This document shows, one piece after another, positions 26,372 to 35,775 of a DNA stretch of 64,000 bases; position 1 is the first letter of the stretch, and each line of letters begins with the position of its first letter. Position numbers and translations under genes: made by a program. The DNA comes from Flavobacterium proteolyticum (lineage in GTDB: Bacteria > Bacteroidota > Bacteroidia > Flavobacteriales > Flavobacteriaceae), in assembly GCF_015223105.1 (NCBI RefSeq), contig NZ_JADFTZ010000001.1, forward strand, positions 930,001 to 994,000, given 5' to 3'. Under the pieces are notes generated by a model that worked only from the letters and a program-made list of their open reading frames with translations, did no database searches and was not told where the DNA came from.

Positions 26372-27253
26372 ATGGCAAATTCGGCACTATTAAAGTCGTC
26401 TATAGTAAAAAAATACTGGATGGCTCTTACAGGTTTATTTTTATGCTTGTTTTTGGCGGGGCATTTGGCTGGAAATCTTCAATTGATTTTTGGAACCAGT
26501 CAACAATTCAATGAGTATGCATTATTCATGACCACCAATCCGGCAGTTAAGTTACTTTCTTATCTCACTTACATTTCAATTATTTTCCATGCTTTTGATG
26601 GAATTATGTTGACAATTCAAAACAAAAAAGCAAGACCAATTGGTTATGCTAAAACAGATGGTTCTTCAAGTAGTTTAGCTTCGAGAAATATGGCTGTTTT
26701 AGGAACTGTGATTTTGGTTTTCATCGCTACACACATGGTGAATTTTTGGGCAAAAATGCATTTTGATAAAAACATGCCTTTGGTTCAAAAAGAAATTGAC
26801 AATGGGATGGGCGGAAAACAAATTCAGTTAGTTGGTACAAAAGATTCTCAAATGCCATTTATGCAATTAGATCAAACAGGAAAACTTTCTAAAGAGTTTT
26901 TCGAGATGATTAAAGCACAGACACAAGGGCAATACGATTTGGAAGTTCAGGACATGACTAAAATTGTAAATAAGAAAACAGGTGAAGTTGTATTTATCGG
27001 TTATAAAGATTTACACAAATTAACGGTAGATTTCTTCAAAGATGCAAAATACGGATTGTATTTTACTATTGGTTATGTTTTAGCTATGTTAGCTTTAGCA
27101 TTTCACTTGTGGCACGGTTTTCAAAGTGCTTTCCAATCTTTAGGTGTTAATAATAAGTTTACACCAGCAATTAAGTTTTTCGGAAAAGCATTCGCAATTA
27201 TAGTTCCACTATTATTTGCAATTATTCCAGTTTTCTTACATCTTAAAAAATAA
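26372..27253 (+). CDS. sdhC: Succinate dehydrogenase cytochrome b subunit
   Basis: This is the membrane anchor of complex II, with haem b and quinone sites, in the inner membrane. Five hydrophobic helices can be seen (residues about 15-37, 60-80, 105-125, 228-250 and 268-288), with conserved histidines in helix regions (GHLAGN, FHAFDG, THMVNFW, FHLWHG) that suit diheme binding. The protein is 293 residues long, while related b-type subunits are about 220-240. The extra length is a hydrophilic block at about residues 130-215, between the third and fourth helices. It starts the operon with sdhA 18 bp downstream. Confidence 0.93.
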   Translation: MANSALLKSSIVKKYWMALTGLFLCLFLAGHLAGNLQLIFGTSQQFNEYALFMTTNPAVKLLSYLTYISIIFHAFDGIMLTIQNKKARPIGYAKTDGSSSSLASRNMAVLGTVILVFIATHMVNFWAKMHFDKNMPLVQKEIDNGMGGKQIQLVGTKDSQMPFMQLDQTGKLSKEFFEMIKAQTQGQYDLEVQDMTKIVNKKTGEVVFIGYKDLHKLTVDFFKDAKYGLYFTIGYVLAMLALAFHLWHGFQSAFQSLGVNNKFTPAIKFFGKAFAIIVPLLFAIIPVFLHLKK

Positions 27254-27271
27254 TCAACATCAGTATATATT

Positions 27272-29281
27272 ATGAAGTTAGATTCTAAAATACCAGCGGG
27301 TCCGTTAAAAGACAAATGGACCGATCATAAAAACCACTTGAAATTAGTTGCTCCAAATAATAGACCAAAAATCGATATTATTGTGGTTGGAACTGGTTTA
27401 GCAGGTGCTTCTGCTGCCGCTTCTCTTGGAGAAATGGGGTATAATGTAAAAGCATTCTGTTTTCAAGACTCTCCTCGTCGTGCGCACTCAATTGCGGCTC
27501 AAGGAGGTATCAATGCAGCAAAAAATTATCAAAATGATGGTGACAGTGTGTACCGTCTTTTCTATGATACAATTAAAGGAGGTGACTACCGTGCGCGTGA
27601 AGCAAACGTTCACCGTTTAGCAGAAGTTTCAGGTAATATTATCGACCAATGCGTGGCACAAGGTGTTCCTTTTGCTCGCGAATATGGTGGAATGTTAGAT
27701 AACCGTTCATTTGGTGGAACACAAGTACAACGTACTTTTTACGCCGCTGGACAAACTGGTCAACAATTATTATTAGGAGCGTATTCTGCTTTATCAAGAC
27801 AAATCGGGTTAGGTCGTGTAAAAATGTACAACCGTCATGAAATGTTAGATTTAGTAAAAGTTGATGGTAAAGCTCGTGGAATTATCGCTCGTAATCTAAT
27901 CACAGGAGAAATCGAAAGACATTCAGCTCACGCAGTTGTTATTGCTTCTGGAGGTTACGGAAATGTATATTTCCTTTCTACAAATGCAATGGGAAGTAAC
28001 GTAACAGCTGGATGGAAAATCCACAAACAAGGAGCGTTATTTGCAAATCCATGTTACGTACAAATTCACCCAACATGTATTCCAGTTCACGGAACGAATC
28101 AGTCAAAATTAACTTTGATGTCGGAGTCGTTACGTAACTCAGGACGTATCTGGGTTCCAAAGAAAAAAGAAGATGCTGAAGCAATCAGAGCAGGTAAATT
28201 AAAACCAACTCAAATTGCTGAAGAAGATAGAGATTACTACTTAGAAAGAAGATATCCAGCGTTTGGAAACTTAGTACCTCGTGACGTAGCTTCAAGAGCT
28301 GCTAAAGAGCGTTGTGATGCTGGTTACGGAATCGAAGCTAACGATACTAACGAAGGTGTTTACTTAGATTTCTCGACAGAAATTCAAACTAAAGGTCGTC
28401 AAGCGGCTTATGCGAAAGGAAATCATAATCCAACTCCTGAAGAAATTACAGCTTTAGGGAAACAGTGGTTAGAAGAGAAATATGGTAACTTGTTTACGAT
28501 GTATCAAAAAATCACGGATGAGAATCCTTATGAAACACCAATGAAAATTTATCCAGCGGTTCACTATACTATGGGTGGTGTTTGGGTTGATTATAACTTA
28601 CAATCTACAATTCCAGGTTGTTTCGTAGCAGGTGAGGCTAACTTCTCTGATCACGGAGCTAACCGTTTAGGAGCTTCGGCTTTAATGCAAGGTTTAGCAG
28701 ATGGATATTTCGTATTACCATACACGATTTCAAACTATTTAGCAGATGAAATTAGAACTGGAAAAATCTCTACAGATTCTCCAGAATTCGCTGAAGCAGA
28801 AGCTAGAGTGAAAGATTCAATTAGTAAATTCTTAAACAACAATGGTACGAAGTCAGTTGATTATTTCCATAAAAAATTAGGTTTGATTATGTGGAATAAA
28901 GTAGGTATGGCTCGTAACGAAAAAGGATTAACAGAAGCTATTGCTGAAATCGCTCAATTAAAAGAAGATTTCTACAAAGATGTATATGTTCCCGGAAGTG
29001 CAGACGAATTAAATCCAGAGTTAGAAAAAGCTTTAAGAGTGGCAGATTTCATCGAATTAGGTCAGTTAATGGCAATGGATGCGTTACAACGTAAAGAATC
29101 TTGTGGTGGTCACTTCCGTGAAGAATATCAAGATGCTGAAGGTGAAACATTACGTGATGACGAAAACTTCAAATTTGTTGGAGCTTGGGAATATAAAGGT
29201 GATGACATCAGCAAAGAAGAGCTTCACAAAGAAGAATTGAAATACGAAGAAATTAAAATTGCTGCACGTAACTATAAATAG
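27272..29281 (+). CDS. sdhA: Succinate dehydrogenase flavoprotein subunit
   Basis: SdhA oxidises succinate to fumarate with covalently bound FAD on the cytoplasmic side of complex II. The 669-residue protein has the dinucleotide fold ([18 protein letters not shown]), the FAD-attachment His72 in [14 protein letters not shown], active-site segments [15 protein letters not shown] and [11 protein letters not shown], and [17 protein letters not shown]. It follows sdhC by 18 bp and belongs to the long Bacteroidota/epsilon-type form that pairs with a single-chain SdhC. A fumarate reductase role cannot be excluded by sequence. Confidence 0.96.
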   Translation: MKLDSKIPAGPLKDKWTDHKNHLKLVAPNNRPKIDIIVVGTGLAGASAAASLGEMGYNVKAFCFQDSPRRAHSIAAQGGINAAKNYQNDGDSVYRLFYDTIKGGDYRAREANVHRLAEVSGNIIDQCVAQGVPFAREYGGMLDNRSFGGTQVQRTFYAAGQTGQQLLLGAYSALSRQIGLGRVKMYNRHEMLDLVKVDGKARGIIARNLITGEIERHSAHAVVIASGGYGNVYFLSTNAMGSNVTAGWKIHKQGALFANPCYVQIHPTCIPVHGTNQSKLTLMSESLRNSGRIWVPKKKEDAEAIRAGKLKPTQIAEEDRDYYLERRYPAFGNLVPRDVASRAAKERCDAGYGIEANDTNEGVYLDFSTEIQTKGRQAAYAKGNHNPTPEEITALGKQWLEEKYGNLFTMYQKITDENPYETPMKIYPAVHYTMGGVWVDYNLQSTIPGCFVAGEANFSDHGANRLGASALMQGLADGYFVLPYTISNYLADEIRTGKISTDSPEFAEAEARVKDSISKFLNNNGTKSVDYFHKKLGLIMWNKVGMARNEKGLTEAIAEIAQLKEDFYKDVYVPGSADELNPELEKALRVADFIELGQLMAMDALQRKESCGGHFREEYQDAEGETLRDDENFKFVGAWEYKGDDISKEELHKEELKYEEIKIAARNYK

Positions 29282-29287
29282 TATTTT

Positions 29288-29869
29288 ATGACAAAATTCC
29301 GCCATGTATTGGTTTTAGTGATTTTCTTTTTAGGAATAACTAACGTTTTTTCTCAAAAAATAACCAGTCAACCTGTTGTTAAGCCTTCAGAAGGGAAAGC
29401 ATTGGTTTATATTACTAGATCAAACGGGGCAATGATGGTAAATTTTAGAGTCTATGATAAAGATTTGTTTATTGGAGCTTTAGAATATGGAAATTATTTT
29501 CTTTATGAGTGTGAACCTGGTCAGCATTTATTTTGGGCTGCTTCTGAGAATAGAGATTTTGTCGAGGCAAATCTTGAAGCAAACAAAGTATATGTAATTG
29601 ATCTTGAAGCTAGAATGGGTGCTTTTATTGCTGCTATCGCTGTTGTTCCACAAAATCCTAAGGAAAAGAGACATAGAAAAATGTTTTATAGAACTGTAAA
29701 GAAAGAAACTTCTATTCTAAAGTTTCAATCAAAATTAACATCTCAAGATAAAGAAAGTAATATCATTGCCGCATTAGAGAAATATAAAGATTTAAAACAA
29801 AACAATTCTACCAAAATTATGGTTTTAAATCCTGATATGAATTTTGAAAATGCTGATAAACCAGAATAA
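29288..29869 (+). CDS. DUF2846-like exported protein inside the sdh operon
   Basis: The 193-residue protein has a signal peptide (MTKFRHVLVLVIFFLGITNVFSQ) and a central domain GKALVYITRSNG, DKDLFIGALEYGNYFLYECEPGQHLFWA, which resembles DUF2846, a small beta-rich domain with a pattern of displaying and anchoring short loops. The C-terminal third is charged and lysine-rich. It starts 6 bp after sdhA stop and ends 12 bp before sdhB, so it must be co-transcribed with complex II. It is not a known subunit. It could assist assembly or be a chance insertion; the function is unknown. Confidence 0.75.
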   Translation: MTKFRHVLVLVIFFLGITNVFSQKITSQPVVKPSEGKALVYITRSNGAMMVNFRVYDKDLFIGALEYGNYFLYECEPGQHLFWAASENRDFVEANLEANKVYVIDLEARMGAFIAAIAVVPQNPKEKRHRKMFYRTVKKETSILKFQSKLTSQDKESNIIAALEKYKDLKQNNSTKIMVLNPDMNFENADKPE

Positions 29870-29881
29870 AAGATATAATTT

Positions 29882-30640
29882 ATGAGTACAAAAAACATAA
29901 ACATAAACCTTAAAATTTGGCGTCAAAAGAACGCTAGTTCAAAAGGTAGCATGGAAACCTATAAATTAGATAATGTTTCTACTGCAAGTTCGTTTTTGGA
30001 AATGTTAGACCAATTAAACGAGCAATTAATTAACGAGAAAAAAGAACCAGTAGCATTTGATCACGACTGTCGTGAAGGTATTTGCGGAATGTGTTCTTTA
30101 TATATCAACGGTCGTGCTCACGGACCTGATACAGGAATTACCACGTGTCAGTTGCACATGAGAATGTTCAATGATGGCGATACCATCTATATCGAACCAT
30201 GGAGAAGTAAAGCGTTCCCAGTAATCAAAGATTTAGTAGTTGATAGAAGTGCTTTCGATAGAATTCAACAAGCAGGTGGTTTTGTGTCGGTAAATACTTC
30301 TGGAAATACTATTGATGCAAACTCAATTCCAGTTCCTAAAGACGATGCAGACAAAGCGTTTGAAGCAGCAGCTTGTATTGGATGTGGTGCTTGTGTGGCA
30401 ACTTGTAAAAATGGTTCTGCGATGTTATTCGTTGGAGCAAAAGTATCACAATATGCTTTATTGCCACAAGGTAAAGTAGAAGCTACTCAACGTGTTTTAA
30501 ACATGGTACGTCAAATGGATGAAGAAGGATTCGGAAACTGTACCAATACAGGAGCATGTGAAATCGAATGTCCAAAAGGGATTTCGTTAGAGAATATTGC
30601 TCGTATGAACAGAGAATACTTAAAAGCAAGTTTAAAATAA
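29882..30640 (+). CDS. sdhB: Succinate dehydrogenase iron-sulfur subunit
   Basis: SdhB passes electrons from FAD to quinone through three clusters. The 252-residue protein has the [2Fe-2S] ligands in [18 protein letters not shown] with a fourth Cys in TTCQLHM, the first dicluster motif [15 protein letters not shown], and a second motif [15 protein letters not shown]. All expected cysteines are present. It is separated from sdhA by the DUF2846-like gene. A lipoprotein gene begins 6 bp after its stop codon and is likely on the same transcript. Confidence 0.96.
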   Translation: MSTKNININLKIWRQKNASSKGSMETYKLDNVSTASSFLEMLDQLNEQLINEKKEPVAFDHDCREGICGMCSLYINGRAHGPDTGITTCQLHMRMFNDGDTIYIEPWRSKAFPVIKDLVVDRSAFDRIQQAGGFVSVNTSGNTIDANSIPVPKDDADKAFEAAACIGCGACVATCKNGSAMLFVGAKVSQYALLPQGKVEATQRVLNMVRQMDEEGFGNCTNTGACEIECPKGISLENIARMNREYLKASLK

Positions 30641-30645
30641 ATTTT

Positions 30646-31182
30646 ATGAAATCAATTTTTAATATATCAATTTTACTTTTGTTTGTAACATTGTTTTCTT
30701 GTTCATCTGAAGATTCTTCTAATAACAATAATGTTGATCCAATAGATACAGTTTATCCAATGGAGATTTATTTAGATGGTGAACATATTGTATTACAAAA
30801 TGATAGTAATTTAGCAAATCCATTAGGAGGTACTTTTGGTCCGGATTATAATTTATTATACGGGTTTTCTCAATCATCATTGACTGGTAGACCAGTTATT
30901 GATAGAAAAGTAGAAATGAATTTAGCTATTCCAAAAACTAATGTTGTTGTAGGAGAGCATCTTTTTACAAATGCTATTCAGACTAATGGTTATTTTGCCG
31001 ACATGGACATCAAAATTGATGGTGTTGTTAAAGTTGTTAATACAACAAGTGGAAAAATAAATGTTTCTTCGATAGATCCTGTTACAAATTTAGTAACGGG
31101 TACTTTTGAGTTAATTACTAATGATGGTACAAATCAAAATCATACAGTAACCGGTTCATTTGAATATGTTATAGTTGATTAA
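30646..31182 (+). CDS. Small lipoprotein of unknown function
   Basis: With the ATG at 30646 the protein has 178 residues, a lipoprotein signal MKSIFNISILLLFVTLFSC with lipidated Cys19, and a Ser/Asn-rich linker (SSEDSSNNNN). The rest is beta-rich with no motif that I recognise. The SSEDSS after the cysteine might allow surface export. An upstream start at 30568 lies inside sdhB and lacks a signal sequence, so it is rejected. The start is 6 bp after the sdhB stop; a terminator follows at 31200-31236, so it may end the sdh transcript. Confidence 0.75.
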   Translation: MKSIFNISILLLFVTLFSCSSEDSSNNNNVDPIDTVYPMEIYLDGEHIVLQNDSNLANPLGGTFGPDYNLLYGFSQSSLTGRPVIDRKVEMNLAIPKTNVVVGEHLFTNAIQTNGYFADMDIKIDGVVKVVNTTSGKINVSSIDPVTNLVTGTFELITNDGTNQNHTVTGSFEYVIVD

Positions 31183-31197
31183 ATAATTTAGTATAAA

Positions 31198-31236
31198 AAT
31201 AAAAAACGCATTCATTAATTTGGATGCGTTTTTTAT
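31198..31236 (+). terminator. Terminator after the sdh operon and lipoprotein gene
   Basis: AAAAAACGCAT (31201-31211) and ATGCGTTTTTT (31224-31234) form a perfect outer stem with a further T-G closed interior, ending in a T run. Confidence 0.88.
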
Positions 31237-31307
31237 TGTTTAAATATTTCTTAAACATTCTTAAATAAAAGAATAAAATGGTATTTTAGCTTGATAAAAT
31301 CGTTGAT

Positions 31308-31760
31308 ATGAAATATCTATTTCTTTTGTTTTTCTTTCTTTTTTCCATTTGTGTTTCATCGCAAAATAAGGTTTTAGTTATTCAACAATTAAACTCTAAA
31401 TTCACCAAAGAGATTAATGAGAATAAGCGCATAAAAGTATGGACTAAAGATGGGGAGAAATTTTACGGAAGATTTACAATAAAAGACTCCACAAGTATTA
31501 TAATTGAAGAAAAAGTTGTGCTGTTAGAAGACATCATTAAAATGAAGAAAAAATCACTTTTTGGAACTATAGCAAATCCTATTTTCATTGTTTATGGTTC
31601 TTTTGCGATAATTGCTGGTGCGGCAACCGTTGGTACTGGGGCCTGGGGCGCATTAATTGGAGGGAGTTTTATTGTTGCAGGAATACCAATGGTTTTAATT
31701 CCCTCAATTAGTAATAATCATCCAATGCAAGATTGGAAATATTCAATTAAAATAGAATAG
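31308..31760 (+). CDS. Small exported membrane protein of unknown function
   Basis: The 150-residue protein has a signal peptide (MKYLFLLFFFLFSICVSSQ), a central beta-rich stretch (RIKVWTKDGEKFYGRFTIKDSTSIIIEEKVV) that resembles an Sm-like or small barrel fold, and two glycine-rich hydrophobic helices near residues 85-135 (IAGAATVGTGAWGALIGG). Its stop codon TAG is directly followed by the ATG of the omega-amidase gene, so they are co-transcribed. A possible -7 element is TATTTTAG at about 31281. I do not recognise the family. Confidence 0.65.
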   Translation: MKYLFLLFFFLFSICVSSQNKVLVIQQLNSKFTKEINENKRIKVWTKDGEKFYGRFTIKDSTSIIIEEKVVLLEDIIKMKKKSLFGTIANPIFIVYGSFAIIAGAATVGTGAWGALIGGSFIVAGIPMVLIPSISNNHPMQDWKYSIKIE

Positions 31761-32525
31761 ATGAAAGTAGCACTTTTTCAAACCAAATTAGCTTGGCAAA
31801 ATCCAGAAATCAATAGAACATTCATCGAAGAATATTTCTTGAATGAAGATGAGTCGTTTGATTTATTTGTTTTACCCGAAATGTTTACTTCAGGTTTTAC
31901 CATGAATCCATCTATTGTAGCTGAAACTATGGAAGGCGAAACCATAGCTTGGCTGAAAGATTTGGCTAAAAAGAAAACGTGTGCTATTACAGGAAGTTTA
32001 GTAATTAAAGAAAATGATAATTTCTACAACCGAATGGTTTTTGTGTTTCCATCTGGCGAAGTACAGTGTTACAATAAACGCCATTTATTCACTTTAGCTG
32101 GCGAAGAAAAAGTATATACAAAAGGAACTGAAAAAGTAATCGTAAAGTATAACAATTGGAACATCTGTCTACAAATTTGCTACGATTTGCGTTTTCCAGT
32201 TTTTGCCAGAAATGTGGAAAATTACGATTTGTTATTGTACGTTGCAAATTGGCCAAAACCACGAATTAACGCTTGGGATGCATTATTAAAAGCTCGTGCC
32301 ATTGAAAACATGTGCTACACCATTGGCGTAAATAGAATAGGCGAAGATGACAATAAATTAGAATATCCCGGACATTCAAAAGCGATTGACTTTTTTGGCA
32401 ATATAATTTTAGATTGCGAAGATGATCTAGGTGTTTTTATCTTCGAATTAGACAAATCTTTTCAAAATGAAGCTAGAGCAAAATTCAATTTTCTGAACGA
32501 TAAAGATGCTTTTGAAATCCTCTAA
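31761..32525 (+). CDS. yafV: Omega-amidase YafV-type nitrilase-superfamily hydrolase
   Basis: The 254-residue cytosolic enzyme has the Glu-Lys-Cys triad of carbon-nitrogen hydrolases: Glu40 in LPEMFTSGF, Lys106 in NKRHLFTLAG and Cys140 in QICYDLRFPVF. The pattern resembles YafV/NIT2 omega-amidases that hydrolyse alpha-ketoglutaramate and alpha-ketosuccinamate. The gene starts right after the small membrane protein gene and overlaps by 4 bp the end of the convergent lipoprotein gene (TAA and the reverse TAG share bases 32523-32524). Confidence 0.87.
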   Translation: MKVALFQTKLAWQNPEINRTFIEEYFLNEDESFDLFVLPEMFTSGFTMNPSIVAETMEGETIAWLKDLAKKKTCAITGSLVIKENDNFYNRMVFVFPSGEVQCYNKRHLFTLAGEEKVYTKGTEKVIVKYNNWNICLQICYDLRFPVFARNVENYDLLLYVANWPKPRINAWDALLKARAIENMCYTIGVNRIGEDDNKLEYPGHSKAIDFFGNIILDCEDDLGVFIFELDKSFQNEARAKFNFLNDKDAFEIL

Positions 32526-34123
32526 TCCAAAATGAAATCTTGTTCCACATCCCAGTTGGCTCTAACGTCAATTAGCTTTGGGAAATAGATGATTTCTTCG
32601 GCTTGTTTTTTGGCTAAGTAATTACCAGTTGTCCATTCATTATCAGAATTATCGTCGTAGATGATTCTTATTGTGTATAATCTTGGTTCAATGCTTTCAA
32701 AAGAAATGCTCGTTTCTTTTGTAGAATTAGCAGAATATAAAACCTCATTCTTATCTAACAATTCAACAATAAAAGGAAAACGTTTTACGTTTATCAGATT
32801 AATTTTTAAGTTTCCATAATCAGAGAGTTGTTTGGTAGCAAAATTGAATTTTAAGGAGTCGTTAGACTTTTCATAAAAGTCTTTTATAGCACCTGGAAGC
32901 AATTCTATAGTATATTTTTCATTTTCTTCTTTTTTGAAATCAAAAGCAATTTCTTGATCAAAATCATGGTATTTCGAAGTGAATTTCACCGCTACCGAAT
33001 CTTTATTTTTTAAAATAATTTTTGACTCATCAATTGTTACTACAGGCGTGCTTGTTTTTAAAACGAAAGTATTTCTAAATGGTAATACTGCACCTGTTTT
33101 GTTTTCAATATTTAAAGAGTCAGATTCTTTTAGGTTCTTGAGTCTTGAAGTGAAGTTTTTTAAATAGGTTCCGTTTTTAACAGTAATTTGAATAGAATCC
33201 ATCTTTACATTAGGATAAAAGATCTGAACAGAATCTTTATTTTTTTCAGGAAATCTTACAACTTTAATAGGCACTTCTTTATTGTCATAGGTGGCGCTAA
33301 TTGAAGTGTTTTTAAAATCTCCTTCATAACCTAAAAAAAGTTTGTTATTGCTTTCTTGGGTTGGTTTAAAAGTTTTAAACGGTTTCTTTTCTTGAAATAA
33401 CTCTATTTCAAACATGTCAGTGGTTGGAATAGTTATTGGATAATCAATAAACCCTATTTTATCCGTATCAGGATTGTACTTATTGTTGTTTGCTTTGTCT
33501 TTTAAAGCTATAATTTTATAAGAGCCTTCCTTAAGATTTTCAAGAGAAAAGACTTTTAAACTATCTAATGTATTGGTAATGTAGAGAGGTGTTTCTTTAA
33601 AAACTGTAGAATCCGTAAATGTTTTCGCATCATACAGCATAACACTAATAAAACTATCTGGTTTTTGTTCATATGCATCTTTTACTTTACCTACTACAGT
33701 TAAAGAGTCTACATAACTTCCAGTTGATAAAACATATTTGAATTGTGAATAAGGATTTCCTTCATTGTTATCGGTAATACTTTGACCAAAGTTGAAACTG
33801 TAAGTTGTATTTGGTGCTAAAGTGTCTAAGATTTTAATTGAAATATATTTACTAGCACTTCCTTGCGGTACAATGATAGGTTGTTTTTTCATTGGAGGTG
33901 AAATGATCAATTGCTTATTGATGTCTTTCACTTTAATTAATTCATCAAAATTAATTTTGATTTCGTTTCCTTTAAAATTGGTAGTAAAATTTTCAGGTAA
34001 ACTATTTATAATTTTTGGCGCAATAGTGTCCTTTTTGCCTCCAGTTATTGTGCCTCTTTTAGCACAATTGGTTAACAATAAAAGACTTGCCAATAAAAAG
34101 GCTATGTGTTTAAATTTTATCAT
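32522..34123 (-). CDS. Ig-like (Big_5-type) domain lipoprotein
   Basis: With ATG at 34123 the protein has 533 residues, with a lipobox (LLTNC, Cys20). The N-terminal domain DTIAPKIINSLPENFTTNFKGNEIKINFDELIKV is a Big_5-type Ig-like fold common in Bacteroidota surface or periplasmic lipoproteins, with further beta-rich domains. A codon at 34177 would add 18 unlikely residues before the signal, so the lipoprotein start is preferred. A cluster of Asp/Asn near residue 235 (NNKYNPDTDKIG) may bind calcium. The function is unknown; the conserved position upstream of comF suggests a cell-envelope role. Confidence 0.78.
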   Translation of the reverse strand: MIKFKHIAFLLASLLLLTNCAKRGTITGGKKDTIAPKIINSLPENFTTNFKGNEIKINFDELIKVKDINKQLIISPPMKKQPIIVPQGSASKYISIKILDTLAPNTTYSFNFGQSITDNNEGNPYSQFKYVLSTGSYVDSLTVVGKVKDAYEQKPDSFISVMLYDAKTFTDSTVFKETPLYITNTLDSLKVFSLENLKEGSYKIIALKDKANNNKYNPDTDKIGFIDYPITIPTTDMFEIELFQEKKPFKTFKPTQESNNKLFLGYEGDFKNTSISATYDNKEVPIKVVRFPEKNKDSVQIFYPNVKMDSIQITVKNGTYLKNFTSRLKNLKESDSLNIENKTGAVLPFRNTFVLKTSTPVVTIDESKIILKNKDSVAVKFTSKYHDFDQEIAFDFKKEENEKYTIELLPGAIKDFYEKSNDSLKFNFATKQLSDYGNLKINLINVKRFPFIVELLDKNEVLYSANSTKETSISFESIEPRLYTIRIIYDDNSDNEWTTGNYLAKKQAEEIIYFPKLIDVRANWDVEQDFILD

Positions 34124-34190
34124 TTTCTTAAATAATGGTGTTGCAAAATAACGACTATAATTAGTACAAACATACAACTTTTAGTATTTT

Positions 34191-34874
34191 TTATGATTGC
34201 GTGTAAGCAATTGTTACGATACTTACTTTGCTGTTTGGAATTTTTAACAAAGCTTTTGCACACGCTTCTAAAGTAGCTCCAGAAGTTAAAACGTCGTCAA
34301 TTAGTAAAAAGTGATTGTTGGAATCAGCTTCGGTGAAATTTACTTTAAATAACGCATTACTAACTTCTTTTCTTTTTTCTTTATCTTTTTTTGTTTGTGT
34401 TTTTGAATAGCGACTTCGGTATAATAATTTGTTATTAAGAGGAATTTGAAGTTCTTCAGATAATGCTTCGCAAAAAGAGGTAACTTGATTATAACCTCTC
34501 TCTTTTAATCTTTTTTTATGGAGTGGTACTGGAATTATTTCTGTTACTGTTTTTATATTTGCTACAGATTTTAGATCTTTTGCATACCATTTTCCTAATA
34601 AGGTTCCTATTTCCTCGTGTTTTTTGTATTTTAAATTGTGAATTAAATTTTGTACAATACCTTTGTGGTGAAAATAAAGCATAGATGCGCTAAATTCAAT
34701 TGGAATTATGCCATAAAACTTTTTTGTTGTATCATTGTGGTCCAAAATATGGTGATTGGTATAAGGCAATTGATGATTACATTCTGCACAAATGATTTTT
34801 TCATTTTGAAGTAACAATGAATTACAGCCCATACAAAGTTTTGGGAAAAGTAAGTTTATCAGATATTTTAGCAT
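34191..34874 (-). CDS. comF: ComF family phosphoribosyltransferase-like protein
   Basis: The 227-residue protein has an N-terminal zinc-ribbon (CMGC and CAEC, residues 14-32) and a C-terminal phosphoribosyltransferase fold with the PRPP-type loop FLLIDDVLTSGATLEAC. In other bacteria ComF takes part in natural DNA uptake, probably in priming of incoming single-stranded DNA, but it is widespread in non-competent species. It is 67 bp upstream of the lipoprotein gene on the same strand and divergent from the coiled-coil protein gene. Confidence 0.9.
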   Translation of the reverse strand: MLKYLINLLFPKLCMGCNSLLLQNEKIICAECNHQLPYTNHHILDHNDTTKKFYGIIPIEFSASMLYFHHKGIVQNLIHNLKYKKHEEIGTLLGKWYAKDLKSVANIKTVTEIIPVPLHKKRLKERGYNQVTSFCEALSEELQIPLNNKLLYRSRYSKTQTKKDKEKRKEVSNALFKVNFTEADSNNHFLLIDDVLTSGATLEACAKALLKIPNSKVSIVTIAYTQS

Positions 34875-34935
34875 TTTATCGATTAATTATATCAATATTA
34901 ACATTTTTAAATAAATTTATAAAAAAGTTTATAAT

Positions 34936-35712
34936 ATGACACGCAGAAGAAATAAAATAACAAAAATTAGCATCTTGGTATTGATGCTGTTATCGTTATT
35001 TTTAGGTGTTAAATATTATAAGGTTTTGGGTGAATACAATGCATATGTTCAAAGTTCTGATTTAGAGAATAAAGTCCTTGAAAGTCAATTAACTGAAATT
35101 CTTCATAAATATGATTCAGTTAGTGCTAAGAATAAAATAGACAGTATTAAATTTGATCAAGTAATTAAATCAAACAATACTAATGGGATTGTTGATAAAA
35201 CATCTAAGAATAATTTAATACAAGATTCAATTGTTTTTTATGCAAAACAACTGCAAAAAGTTCAAAAAGTTGACCACGGCCTTTCTGCCATGAATTTAGT
35301 TGAATCTAAAACCAATAAATTAAAGACAAACAAGTTAACTGCTTTGAATATTAATGCTAAAGGAGTTAAAATTTACTCTGATGCTTACAAGATGAGTGAA
35401 GCAAAAATTCAACAGTTAAGAGTTTGTTTTACTTTAGAAGAAAATCAATTGATTAATTCTGGTGCTAAGACAATTTATGTGCAAGTTGTTAATCCGAAAA
35501 ATCAGATTATTTCATTAGGAGATACTTCAGTTGAATCGGATTCTAATATTAAATTGCAATATAGCGCTTCCGTTACTACTAATTACCAGAAAAAAGATAC
35601 TGATGTTTGTACTTATGTCGATTTAGAAAAAAATAAAACGATTAAAGGGAAATACAAAATCAATATTTACCACGATTTTGTTAAAATTGGCACTACAATT
35701 TTCGAATATTAA
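34936..35712 (+). CDS. Single-pass membrane protein with coiled coil, unknown
   Basis: The 258-residue protein has a basic N-terminus (MTRRRNKITK), one membrane helix (about residues 10-26) and a long heptad-like stretch (about 30-110) rich in Leu, Ile, Lys and Glu, followed by a beta-rich domain (about 130-258) containing AEAKIQQLRVCFTLEE-like sequence. The orientation should place the C-terminal part in the periplasm. Related flavobacterial proteins are often labelled only as conserved hypothetical. I cannot assign a function. It precedes glyQS by about 63 bp, but glyQS appears to have its own -7 box. Confidence 0.7.
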   Translation: MTRRRNKITKISILVLMLLSLFLGVKYYKVLGEYNAYVQSSDLENKVLESQLTEILHKYDSVSAKNKIDSIKFDQVIKSNNTNGIVDKTSKNNLIQDSIVFYAKQLQKVQKVDHGLSAMNLVESKTNKLKTNKLTALNINAKGVKIYSDAYKMSEAKIQQLRVCFTLEENQLINSGAKTIYVQVVNPKNQIISLGDTSVESDSNIKLQYSASVTTNYQKKDTDVCTYVDLEKNKTIKGKYKINIYHDFVKIGTTIFEY

Positions 35713-35763
35713 TAATTCTTATTTTTATTCCTTAATTTCTTTTCTTTATTTCATTCCTATTTT

Positions 35764-35771
35764 TACTTTTG
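35764..35771 (+). promoter_or_regulatory. -7 element of glyQS, 4 bp from the start codon
   Basis: TACTTTTG followed by CACT and then ATG. A transcript starting 4-7 bp after the box would begin at or next to the start codon, so glyQS is probably made from a leaderless mRNA. The -33 side has only TTC at 19 bp. Confidence 0.55.
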
Positions 35772-35775
35772 CACT

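Noticed and set aside
30568..30645. Upstream start of the small lipoprotein inside sdhB
   Set aside because: It overlaps sdhB by more than 70 bp and places 26 charged residues before the lipoprotein signal.
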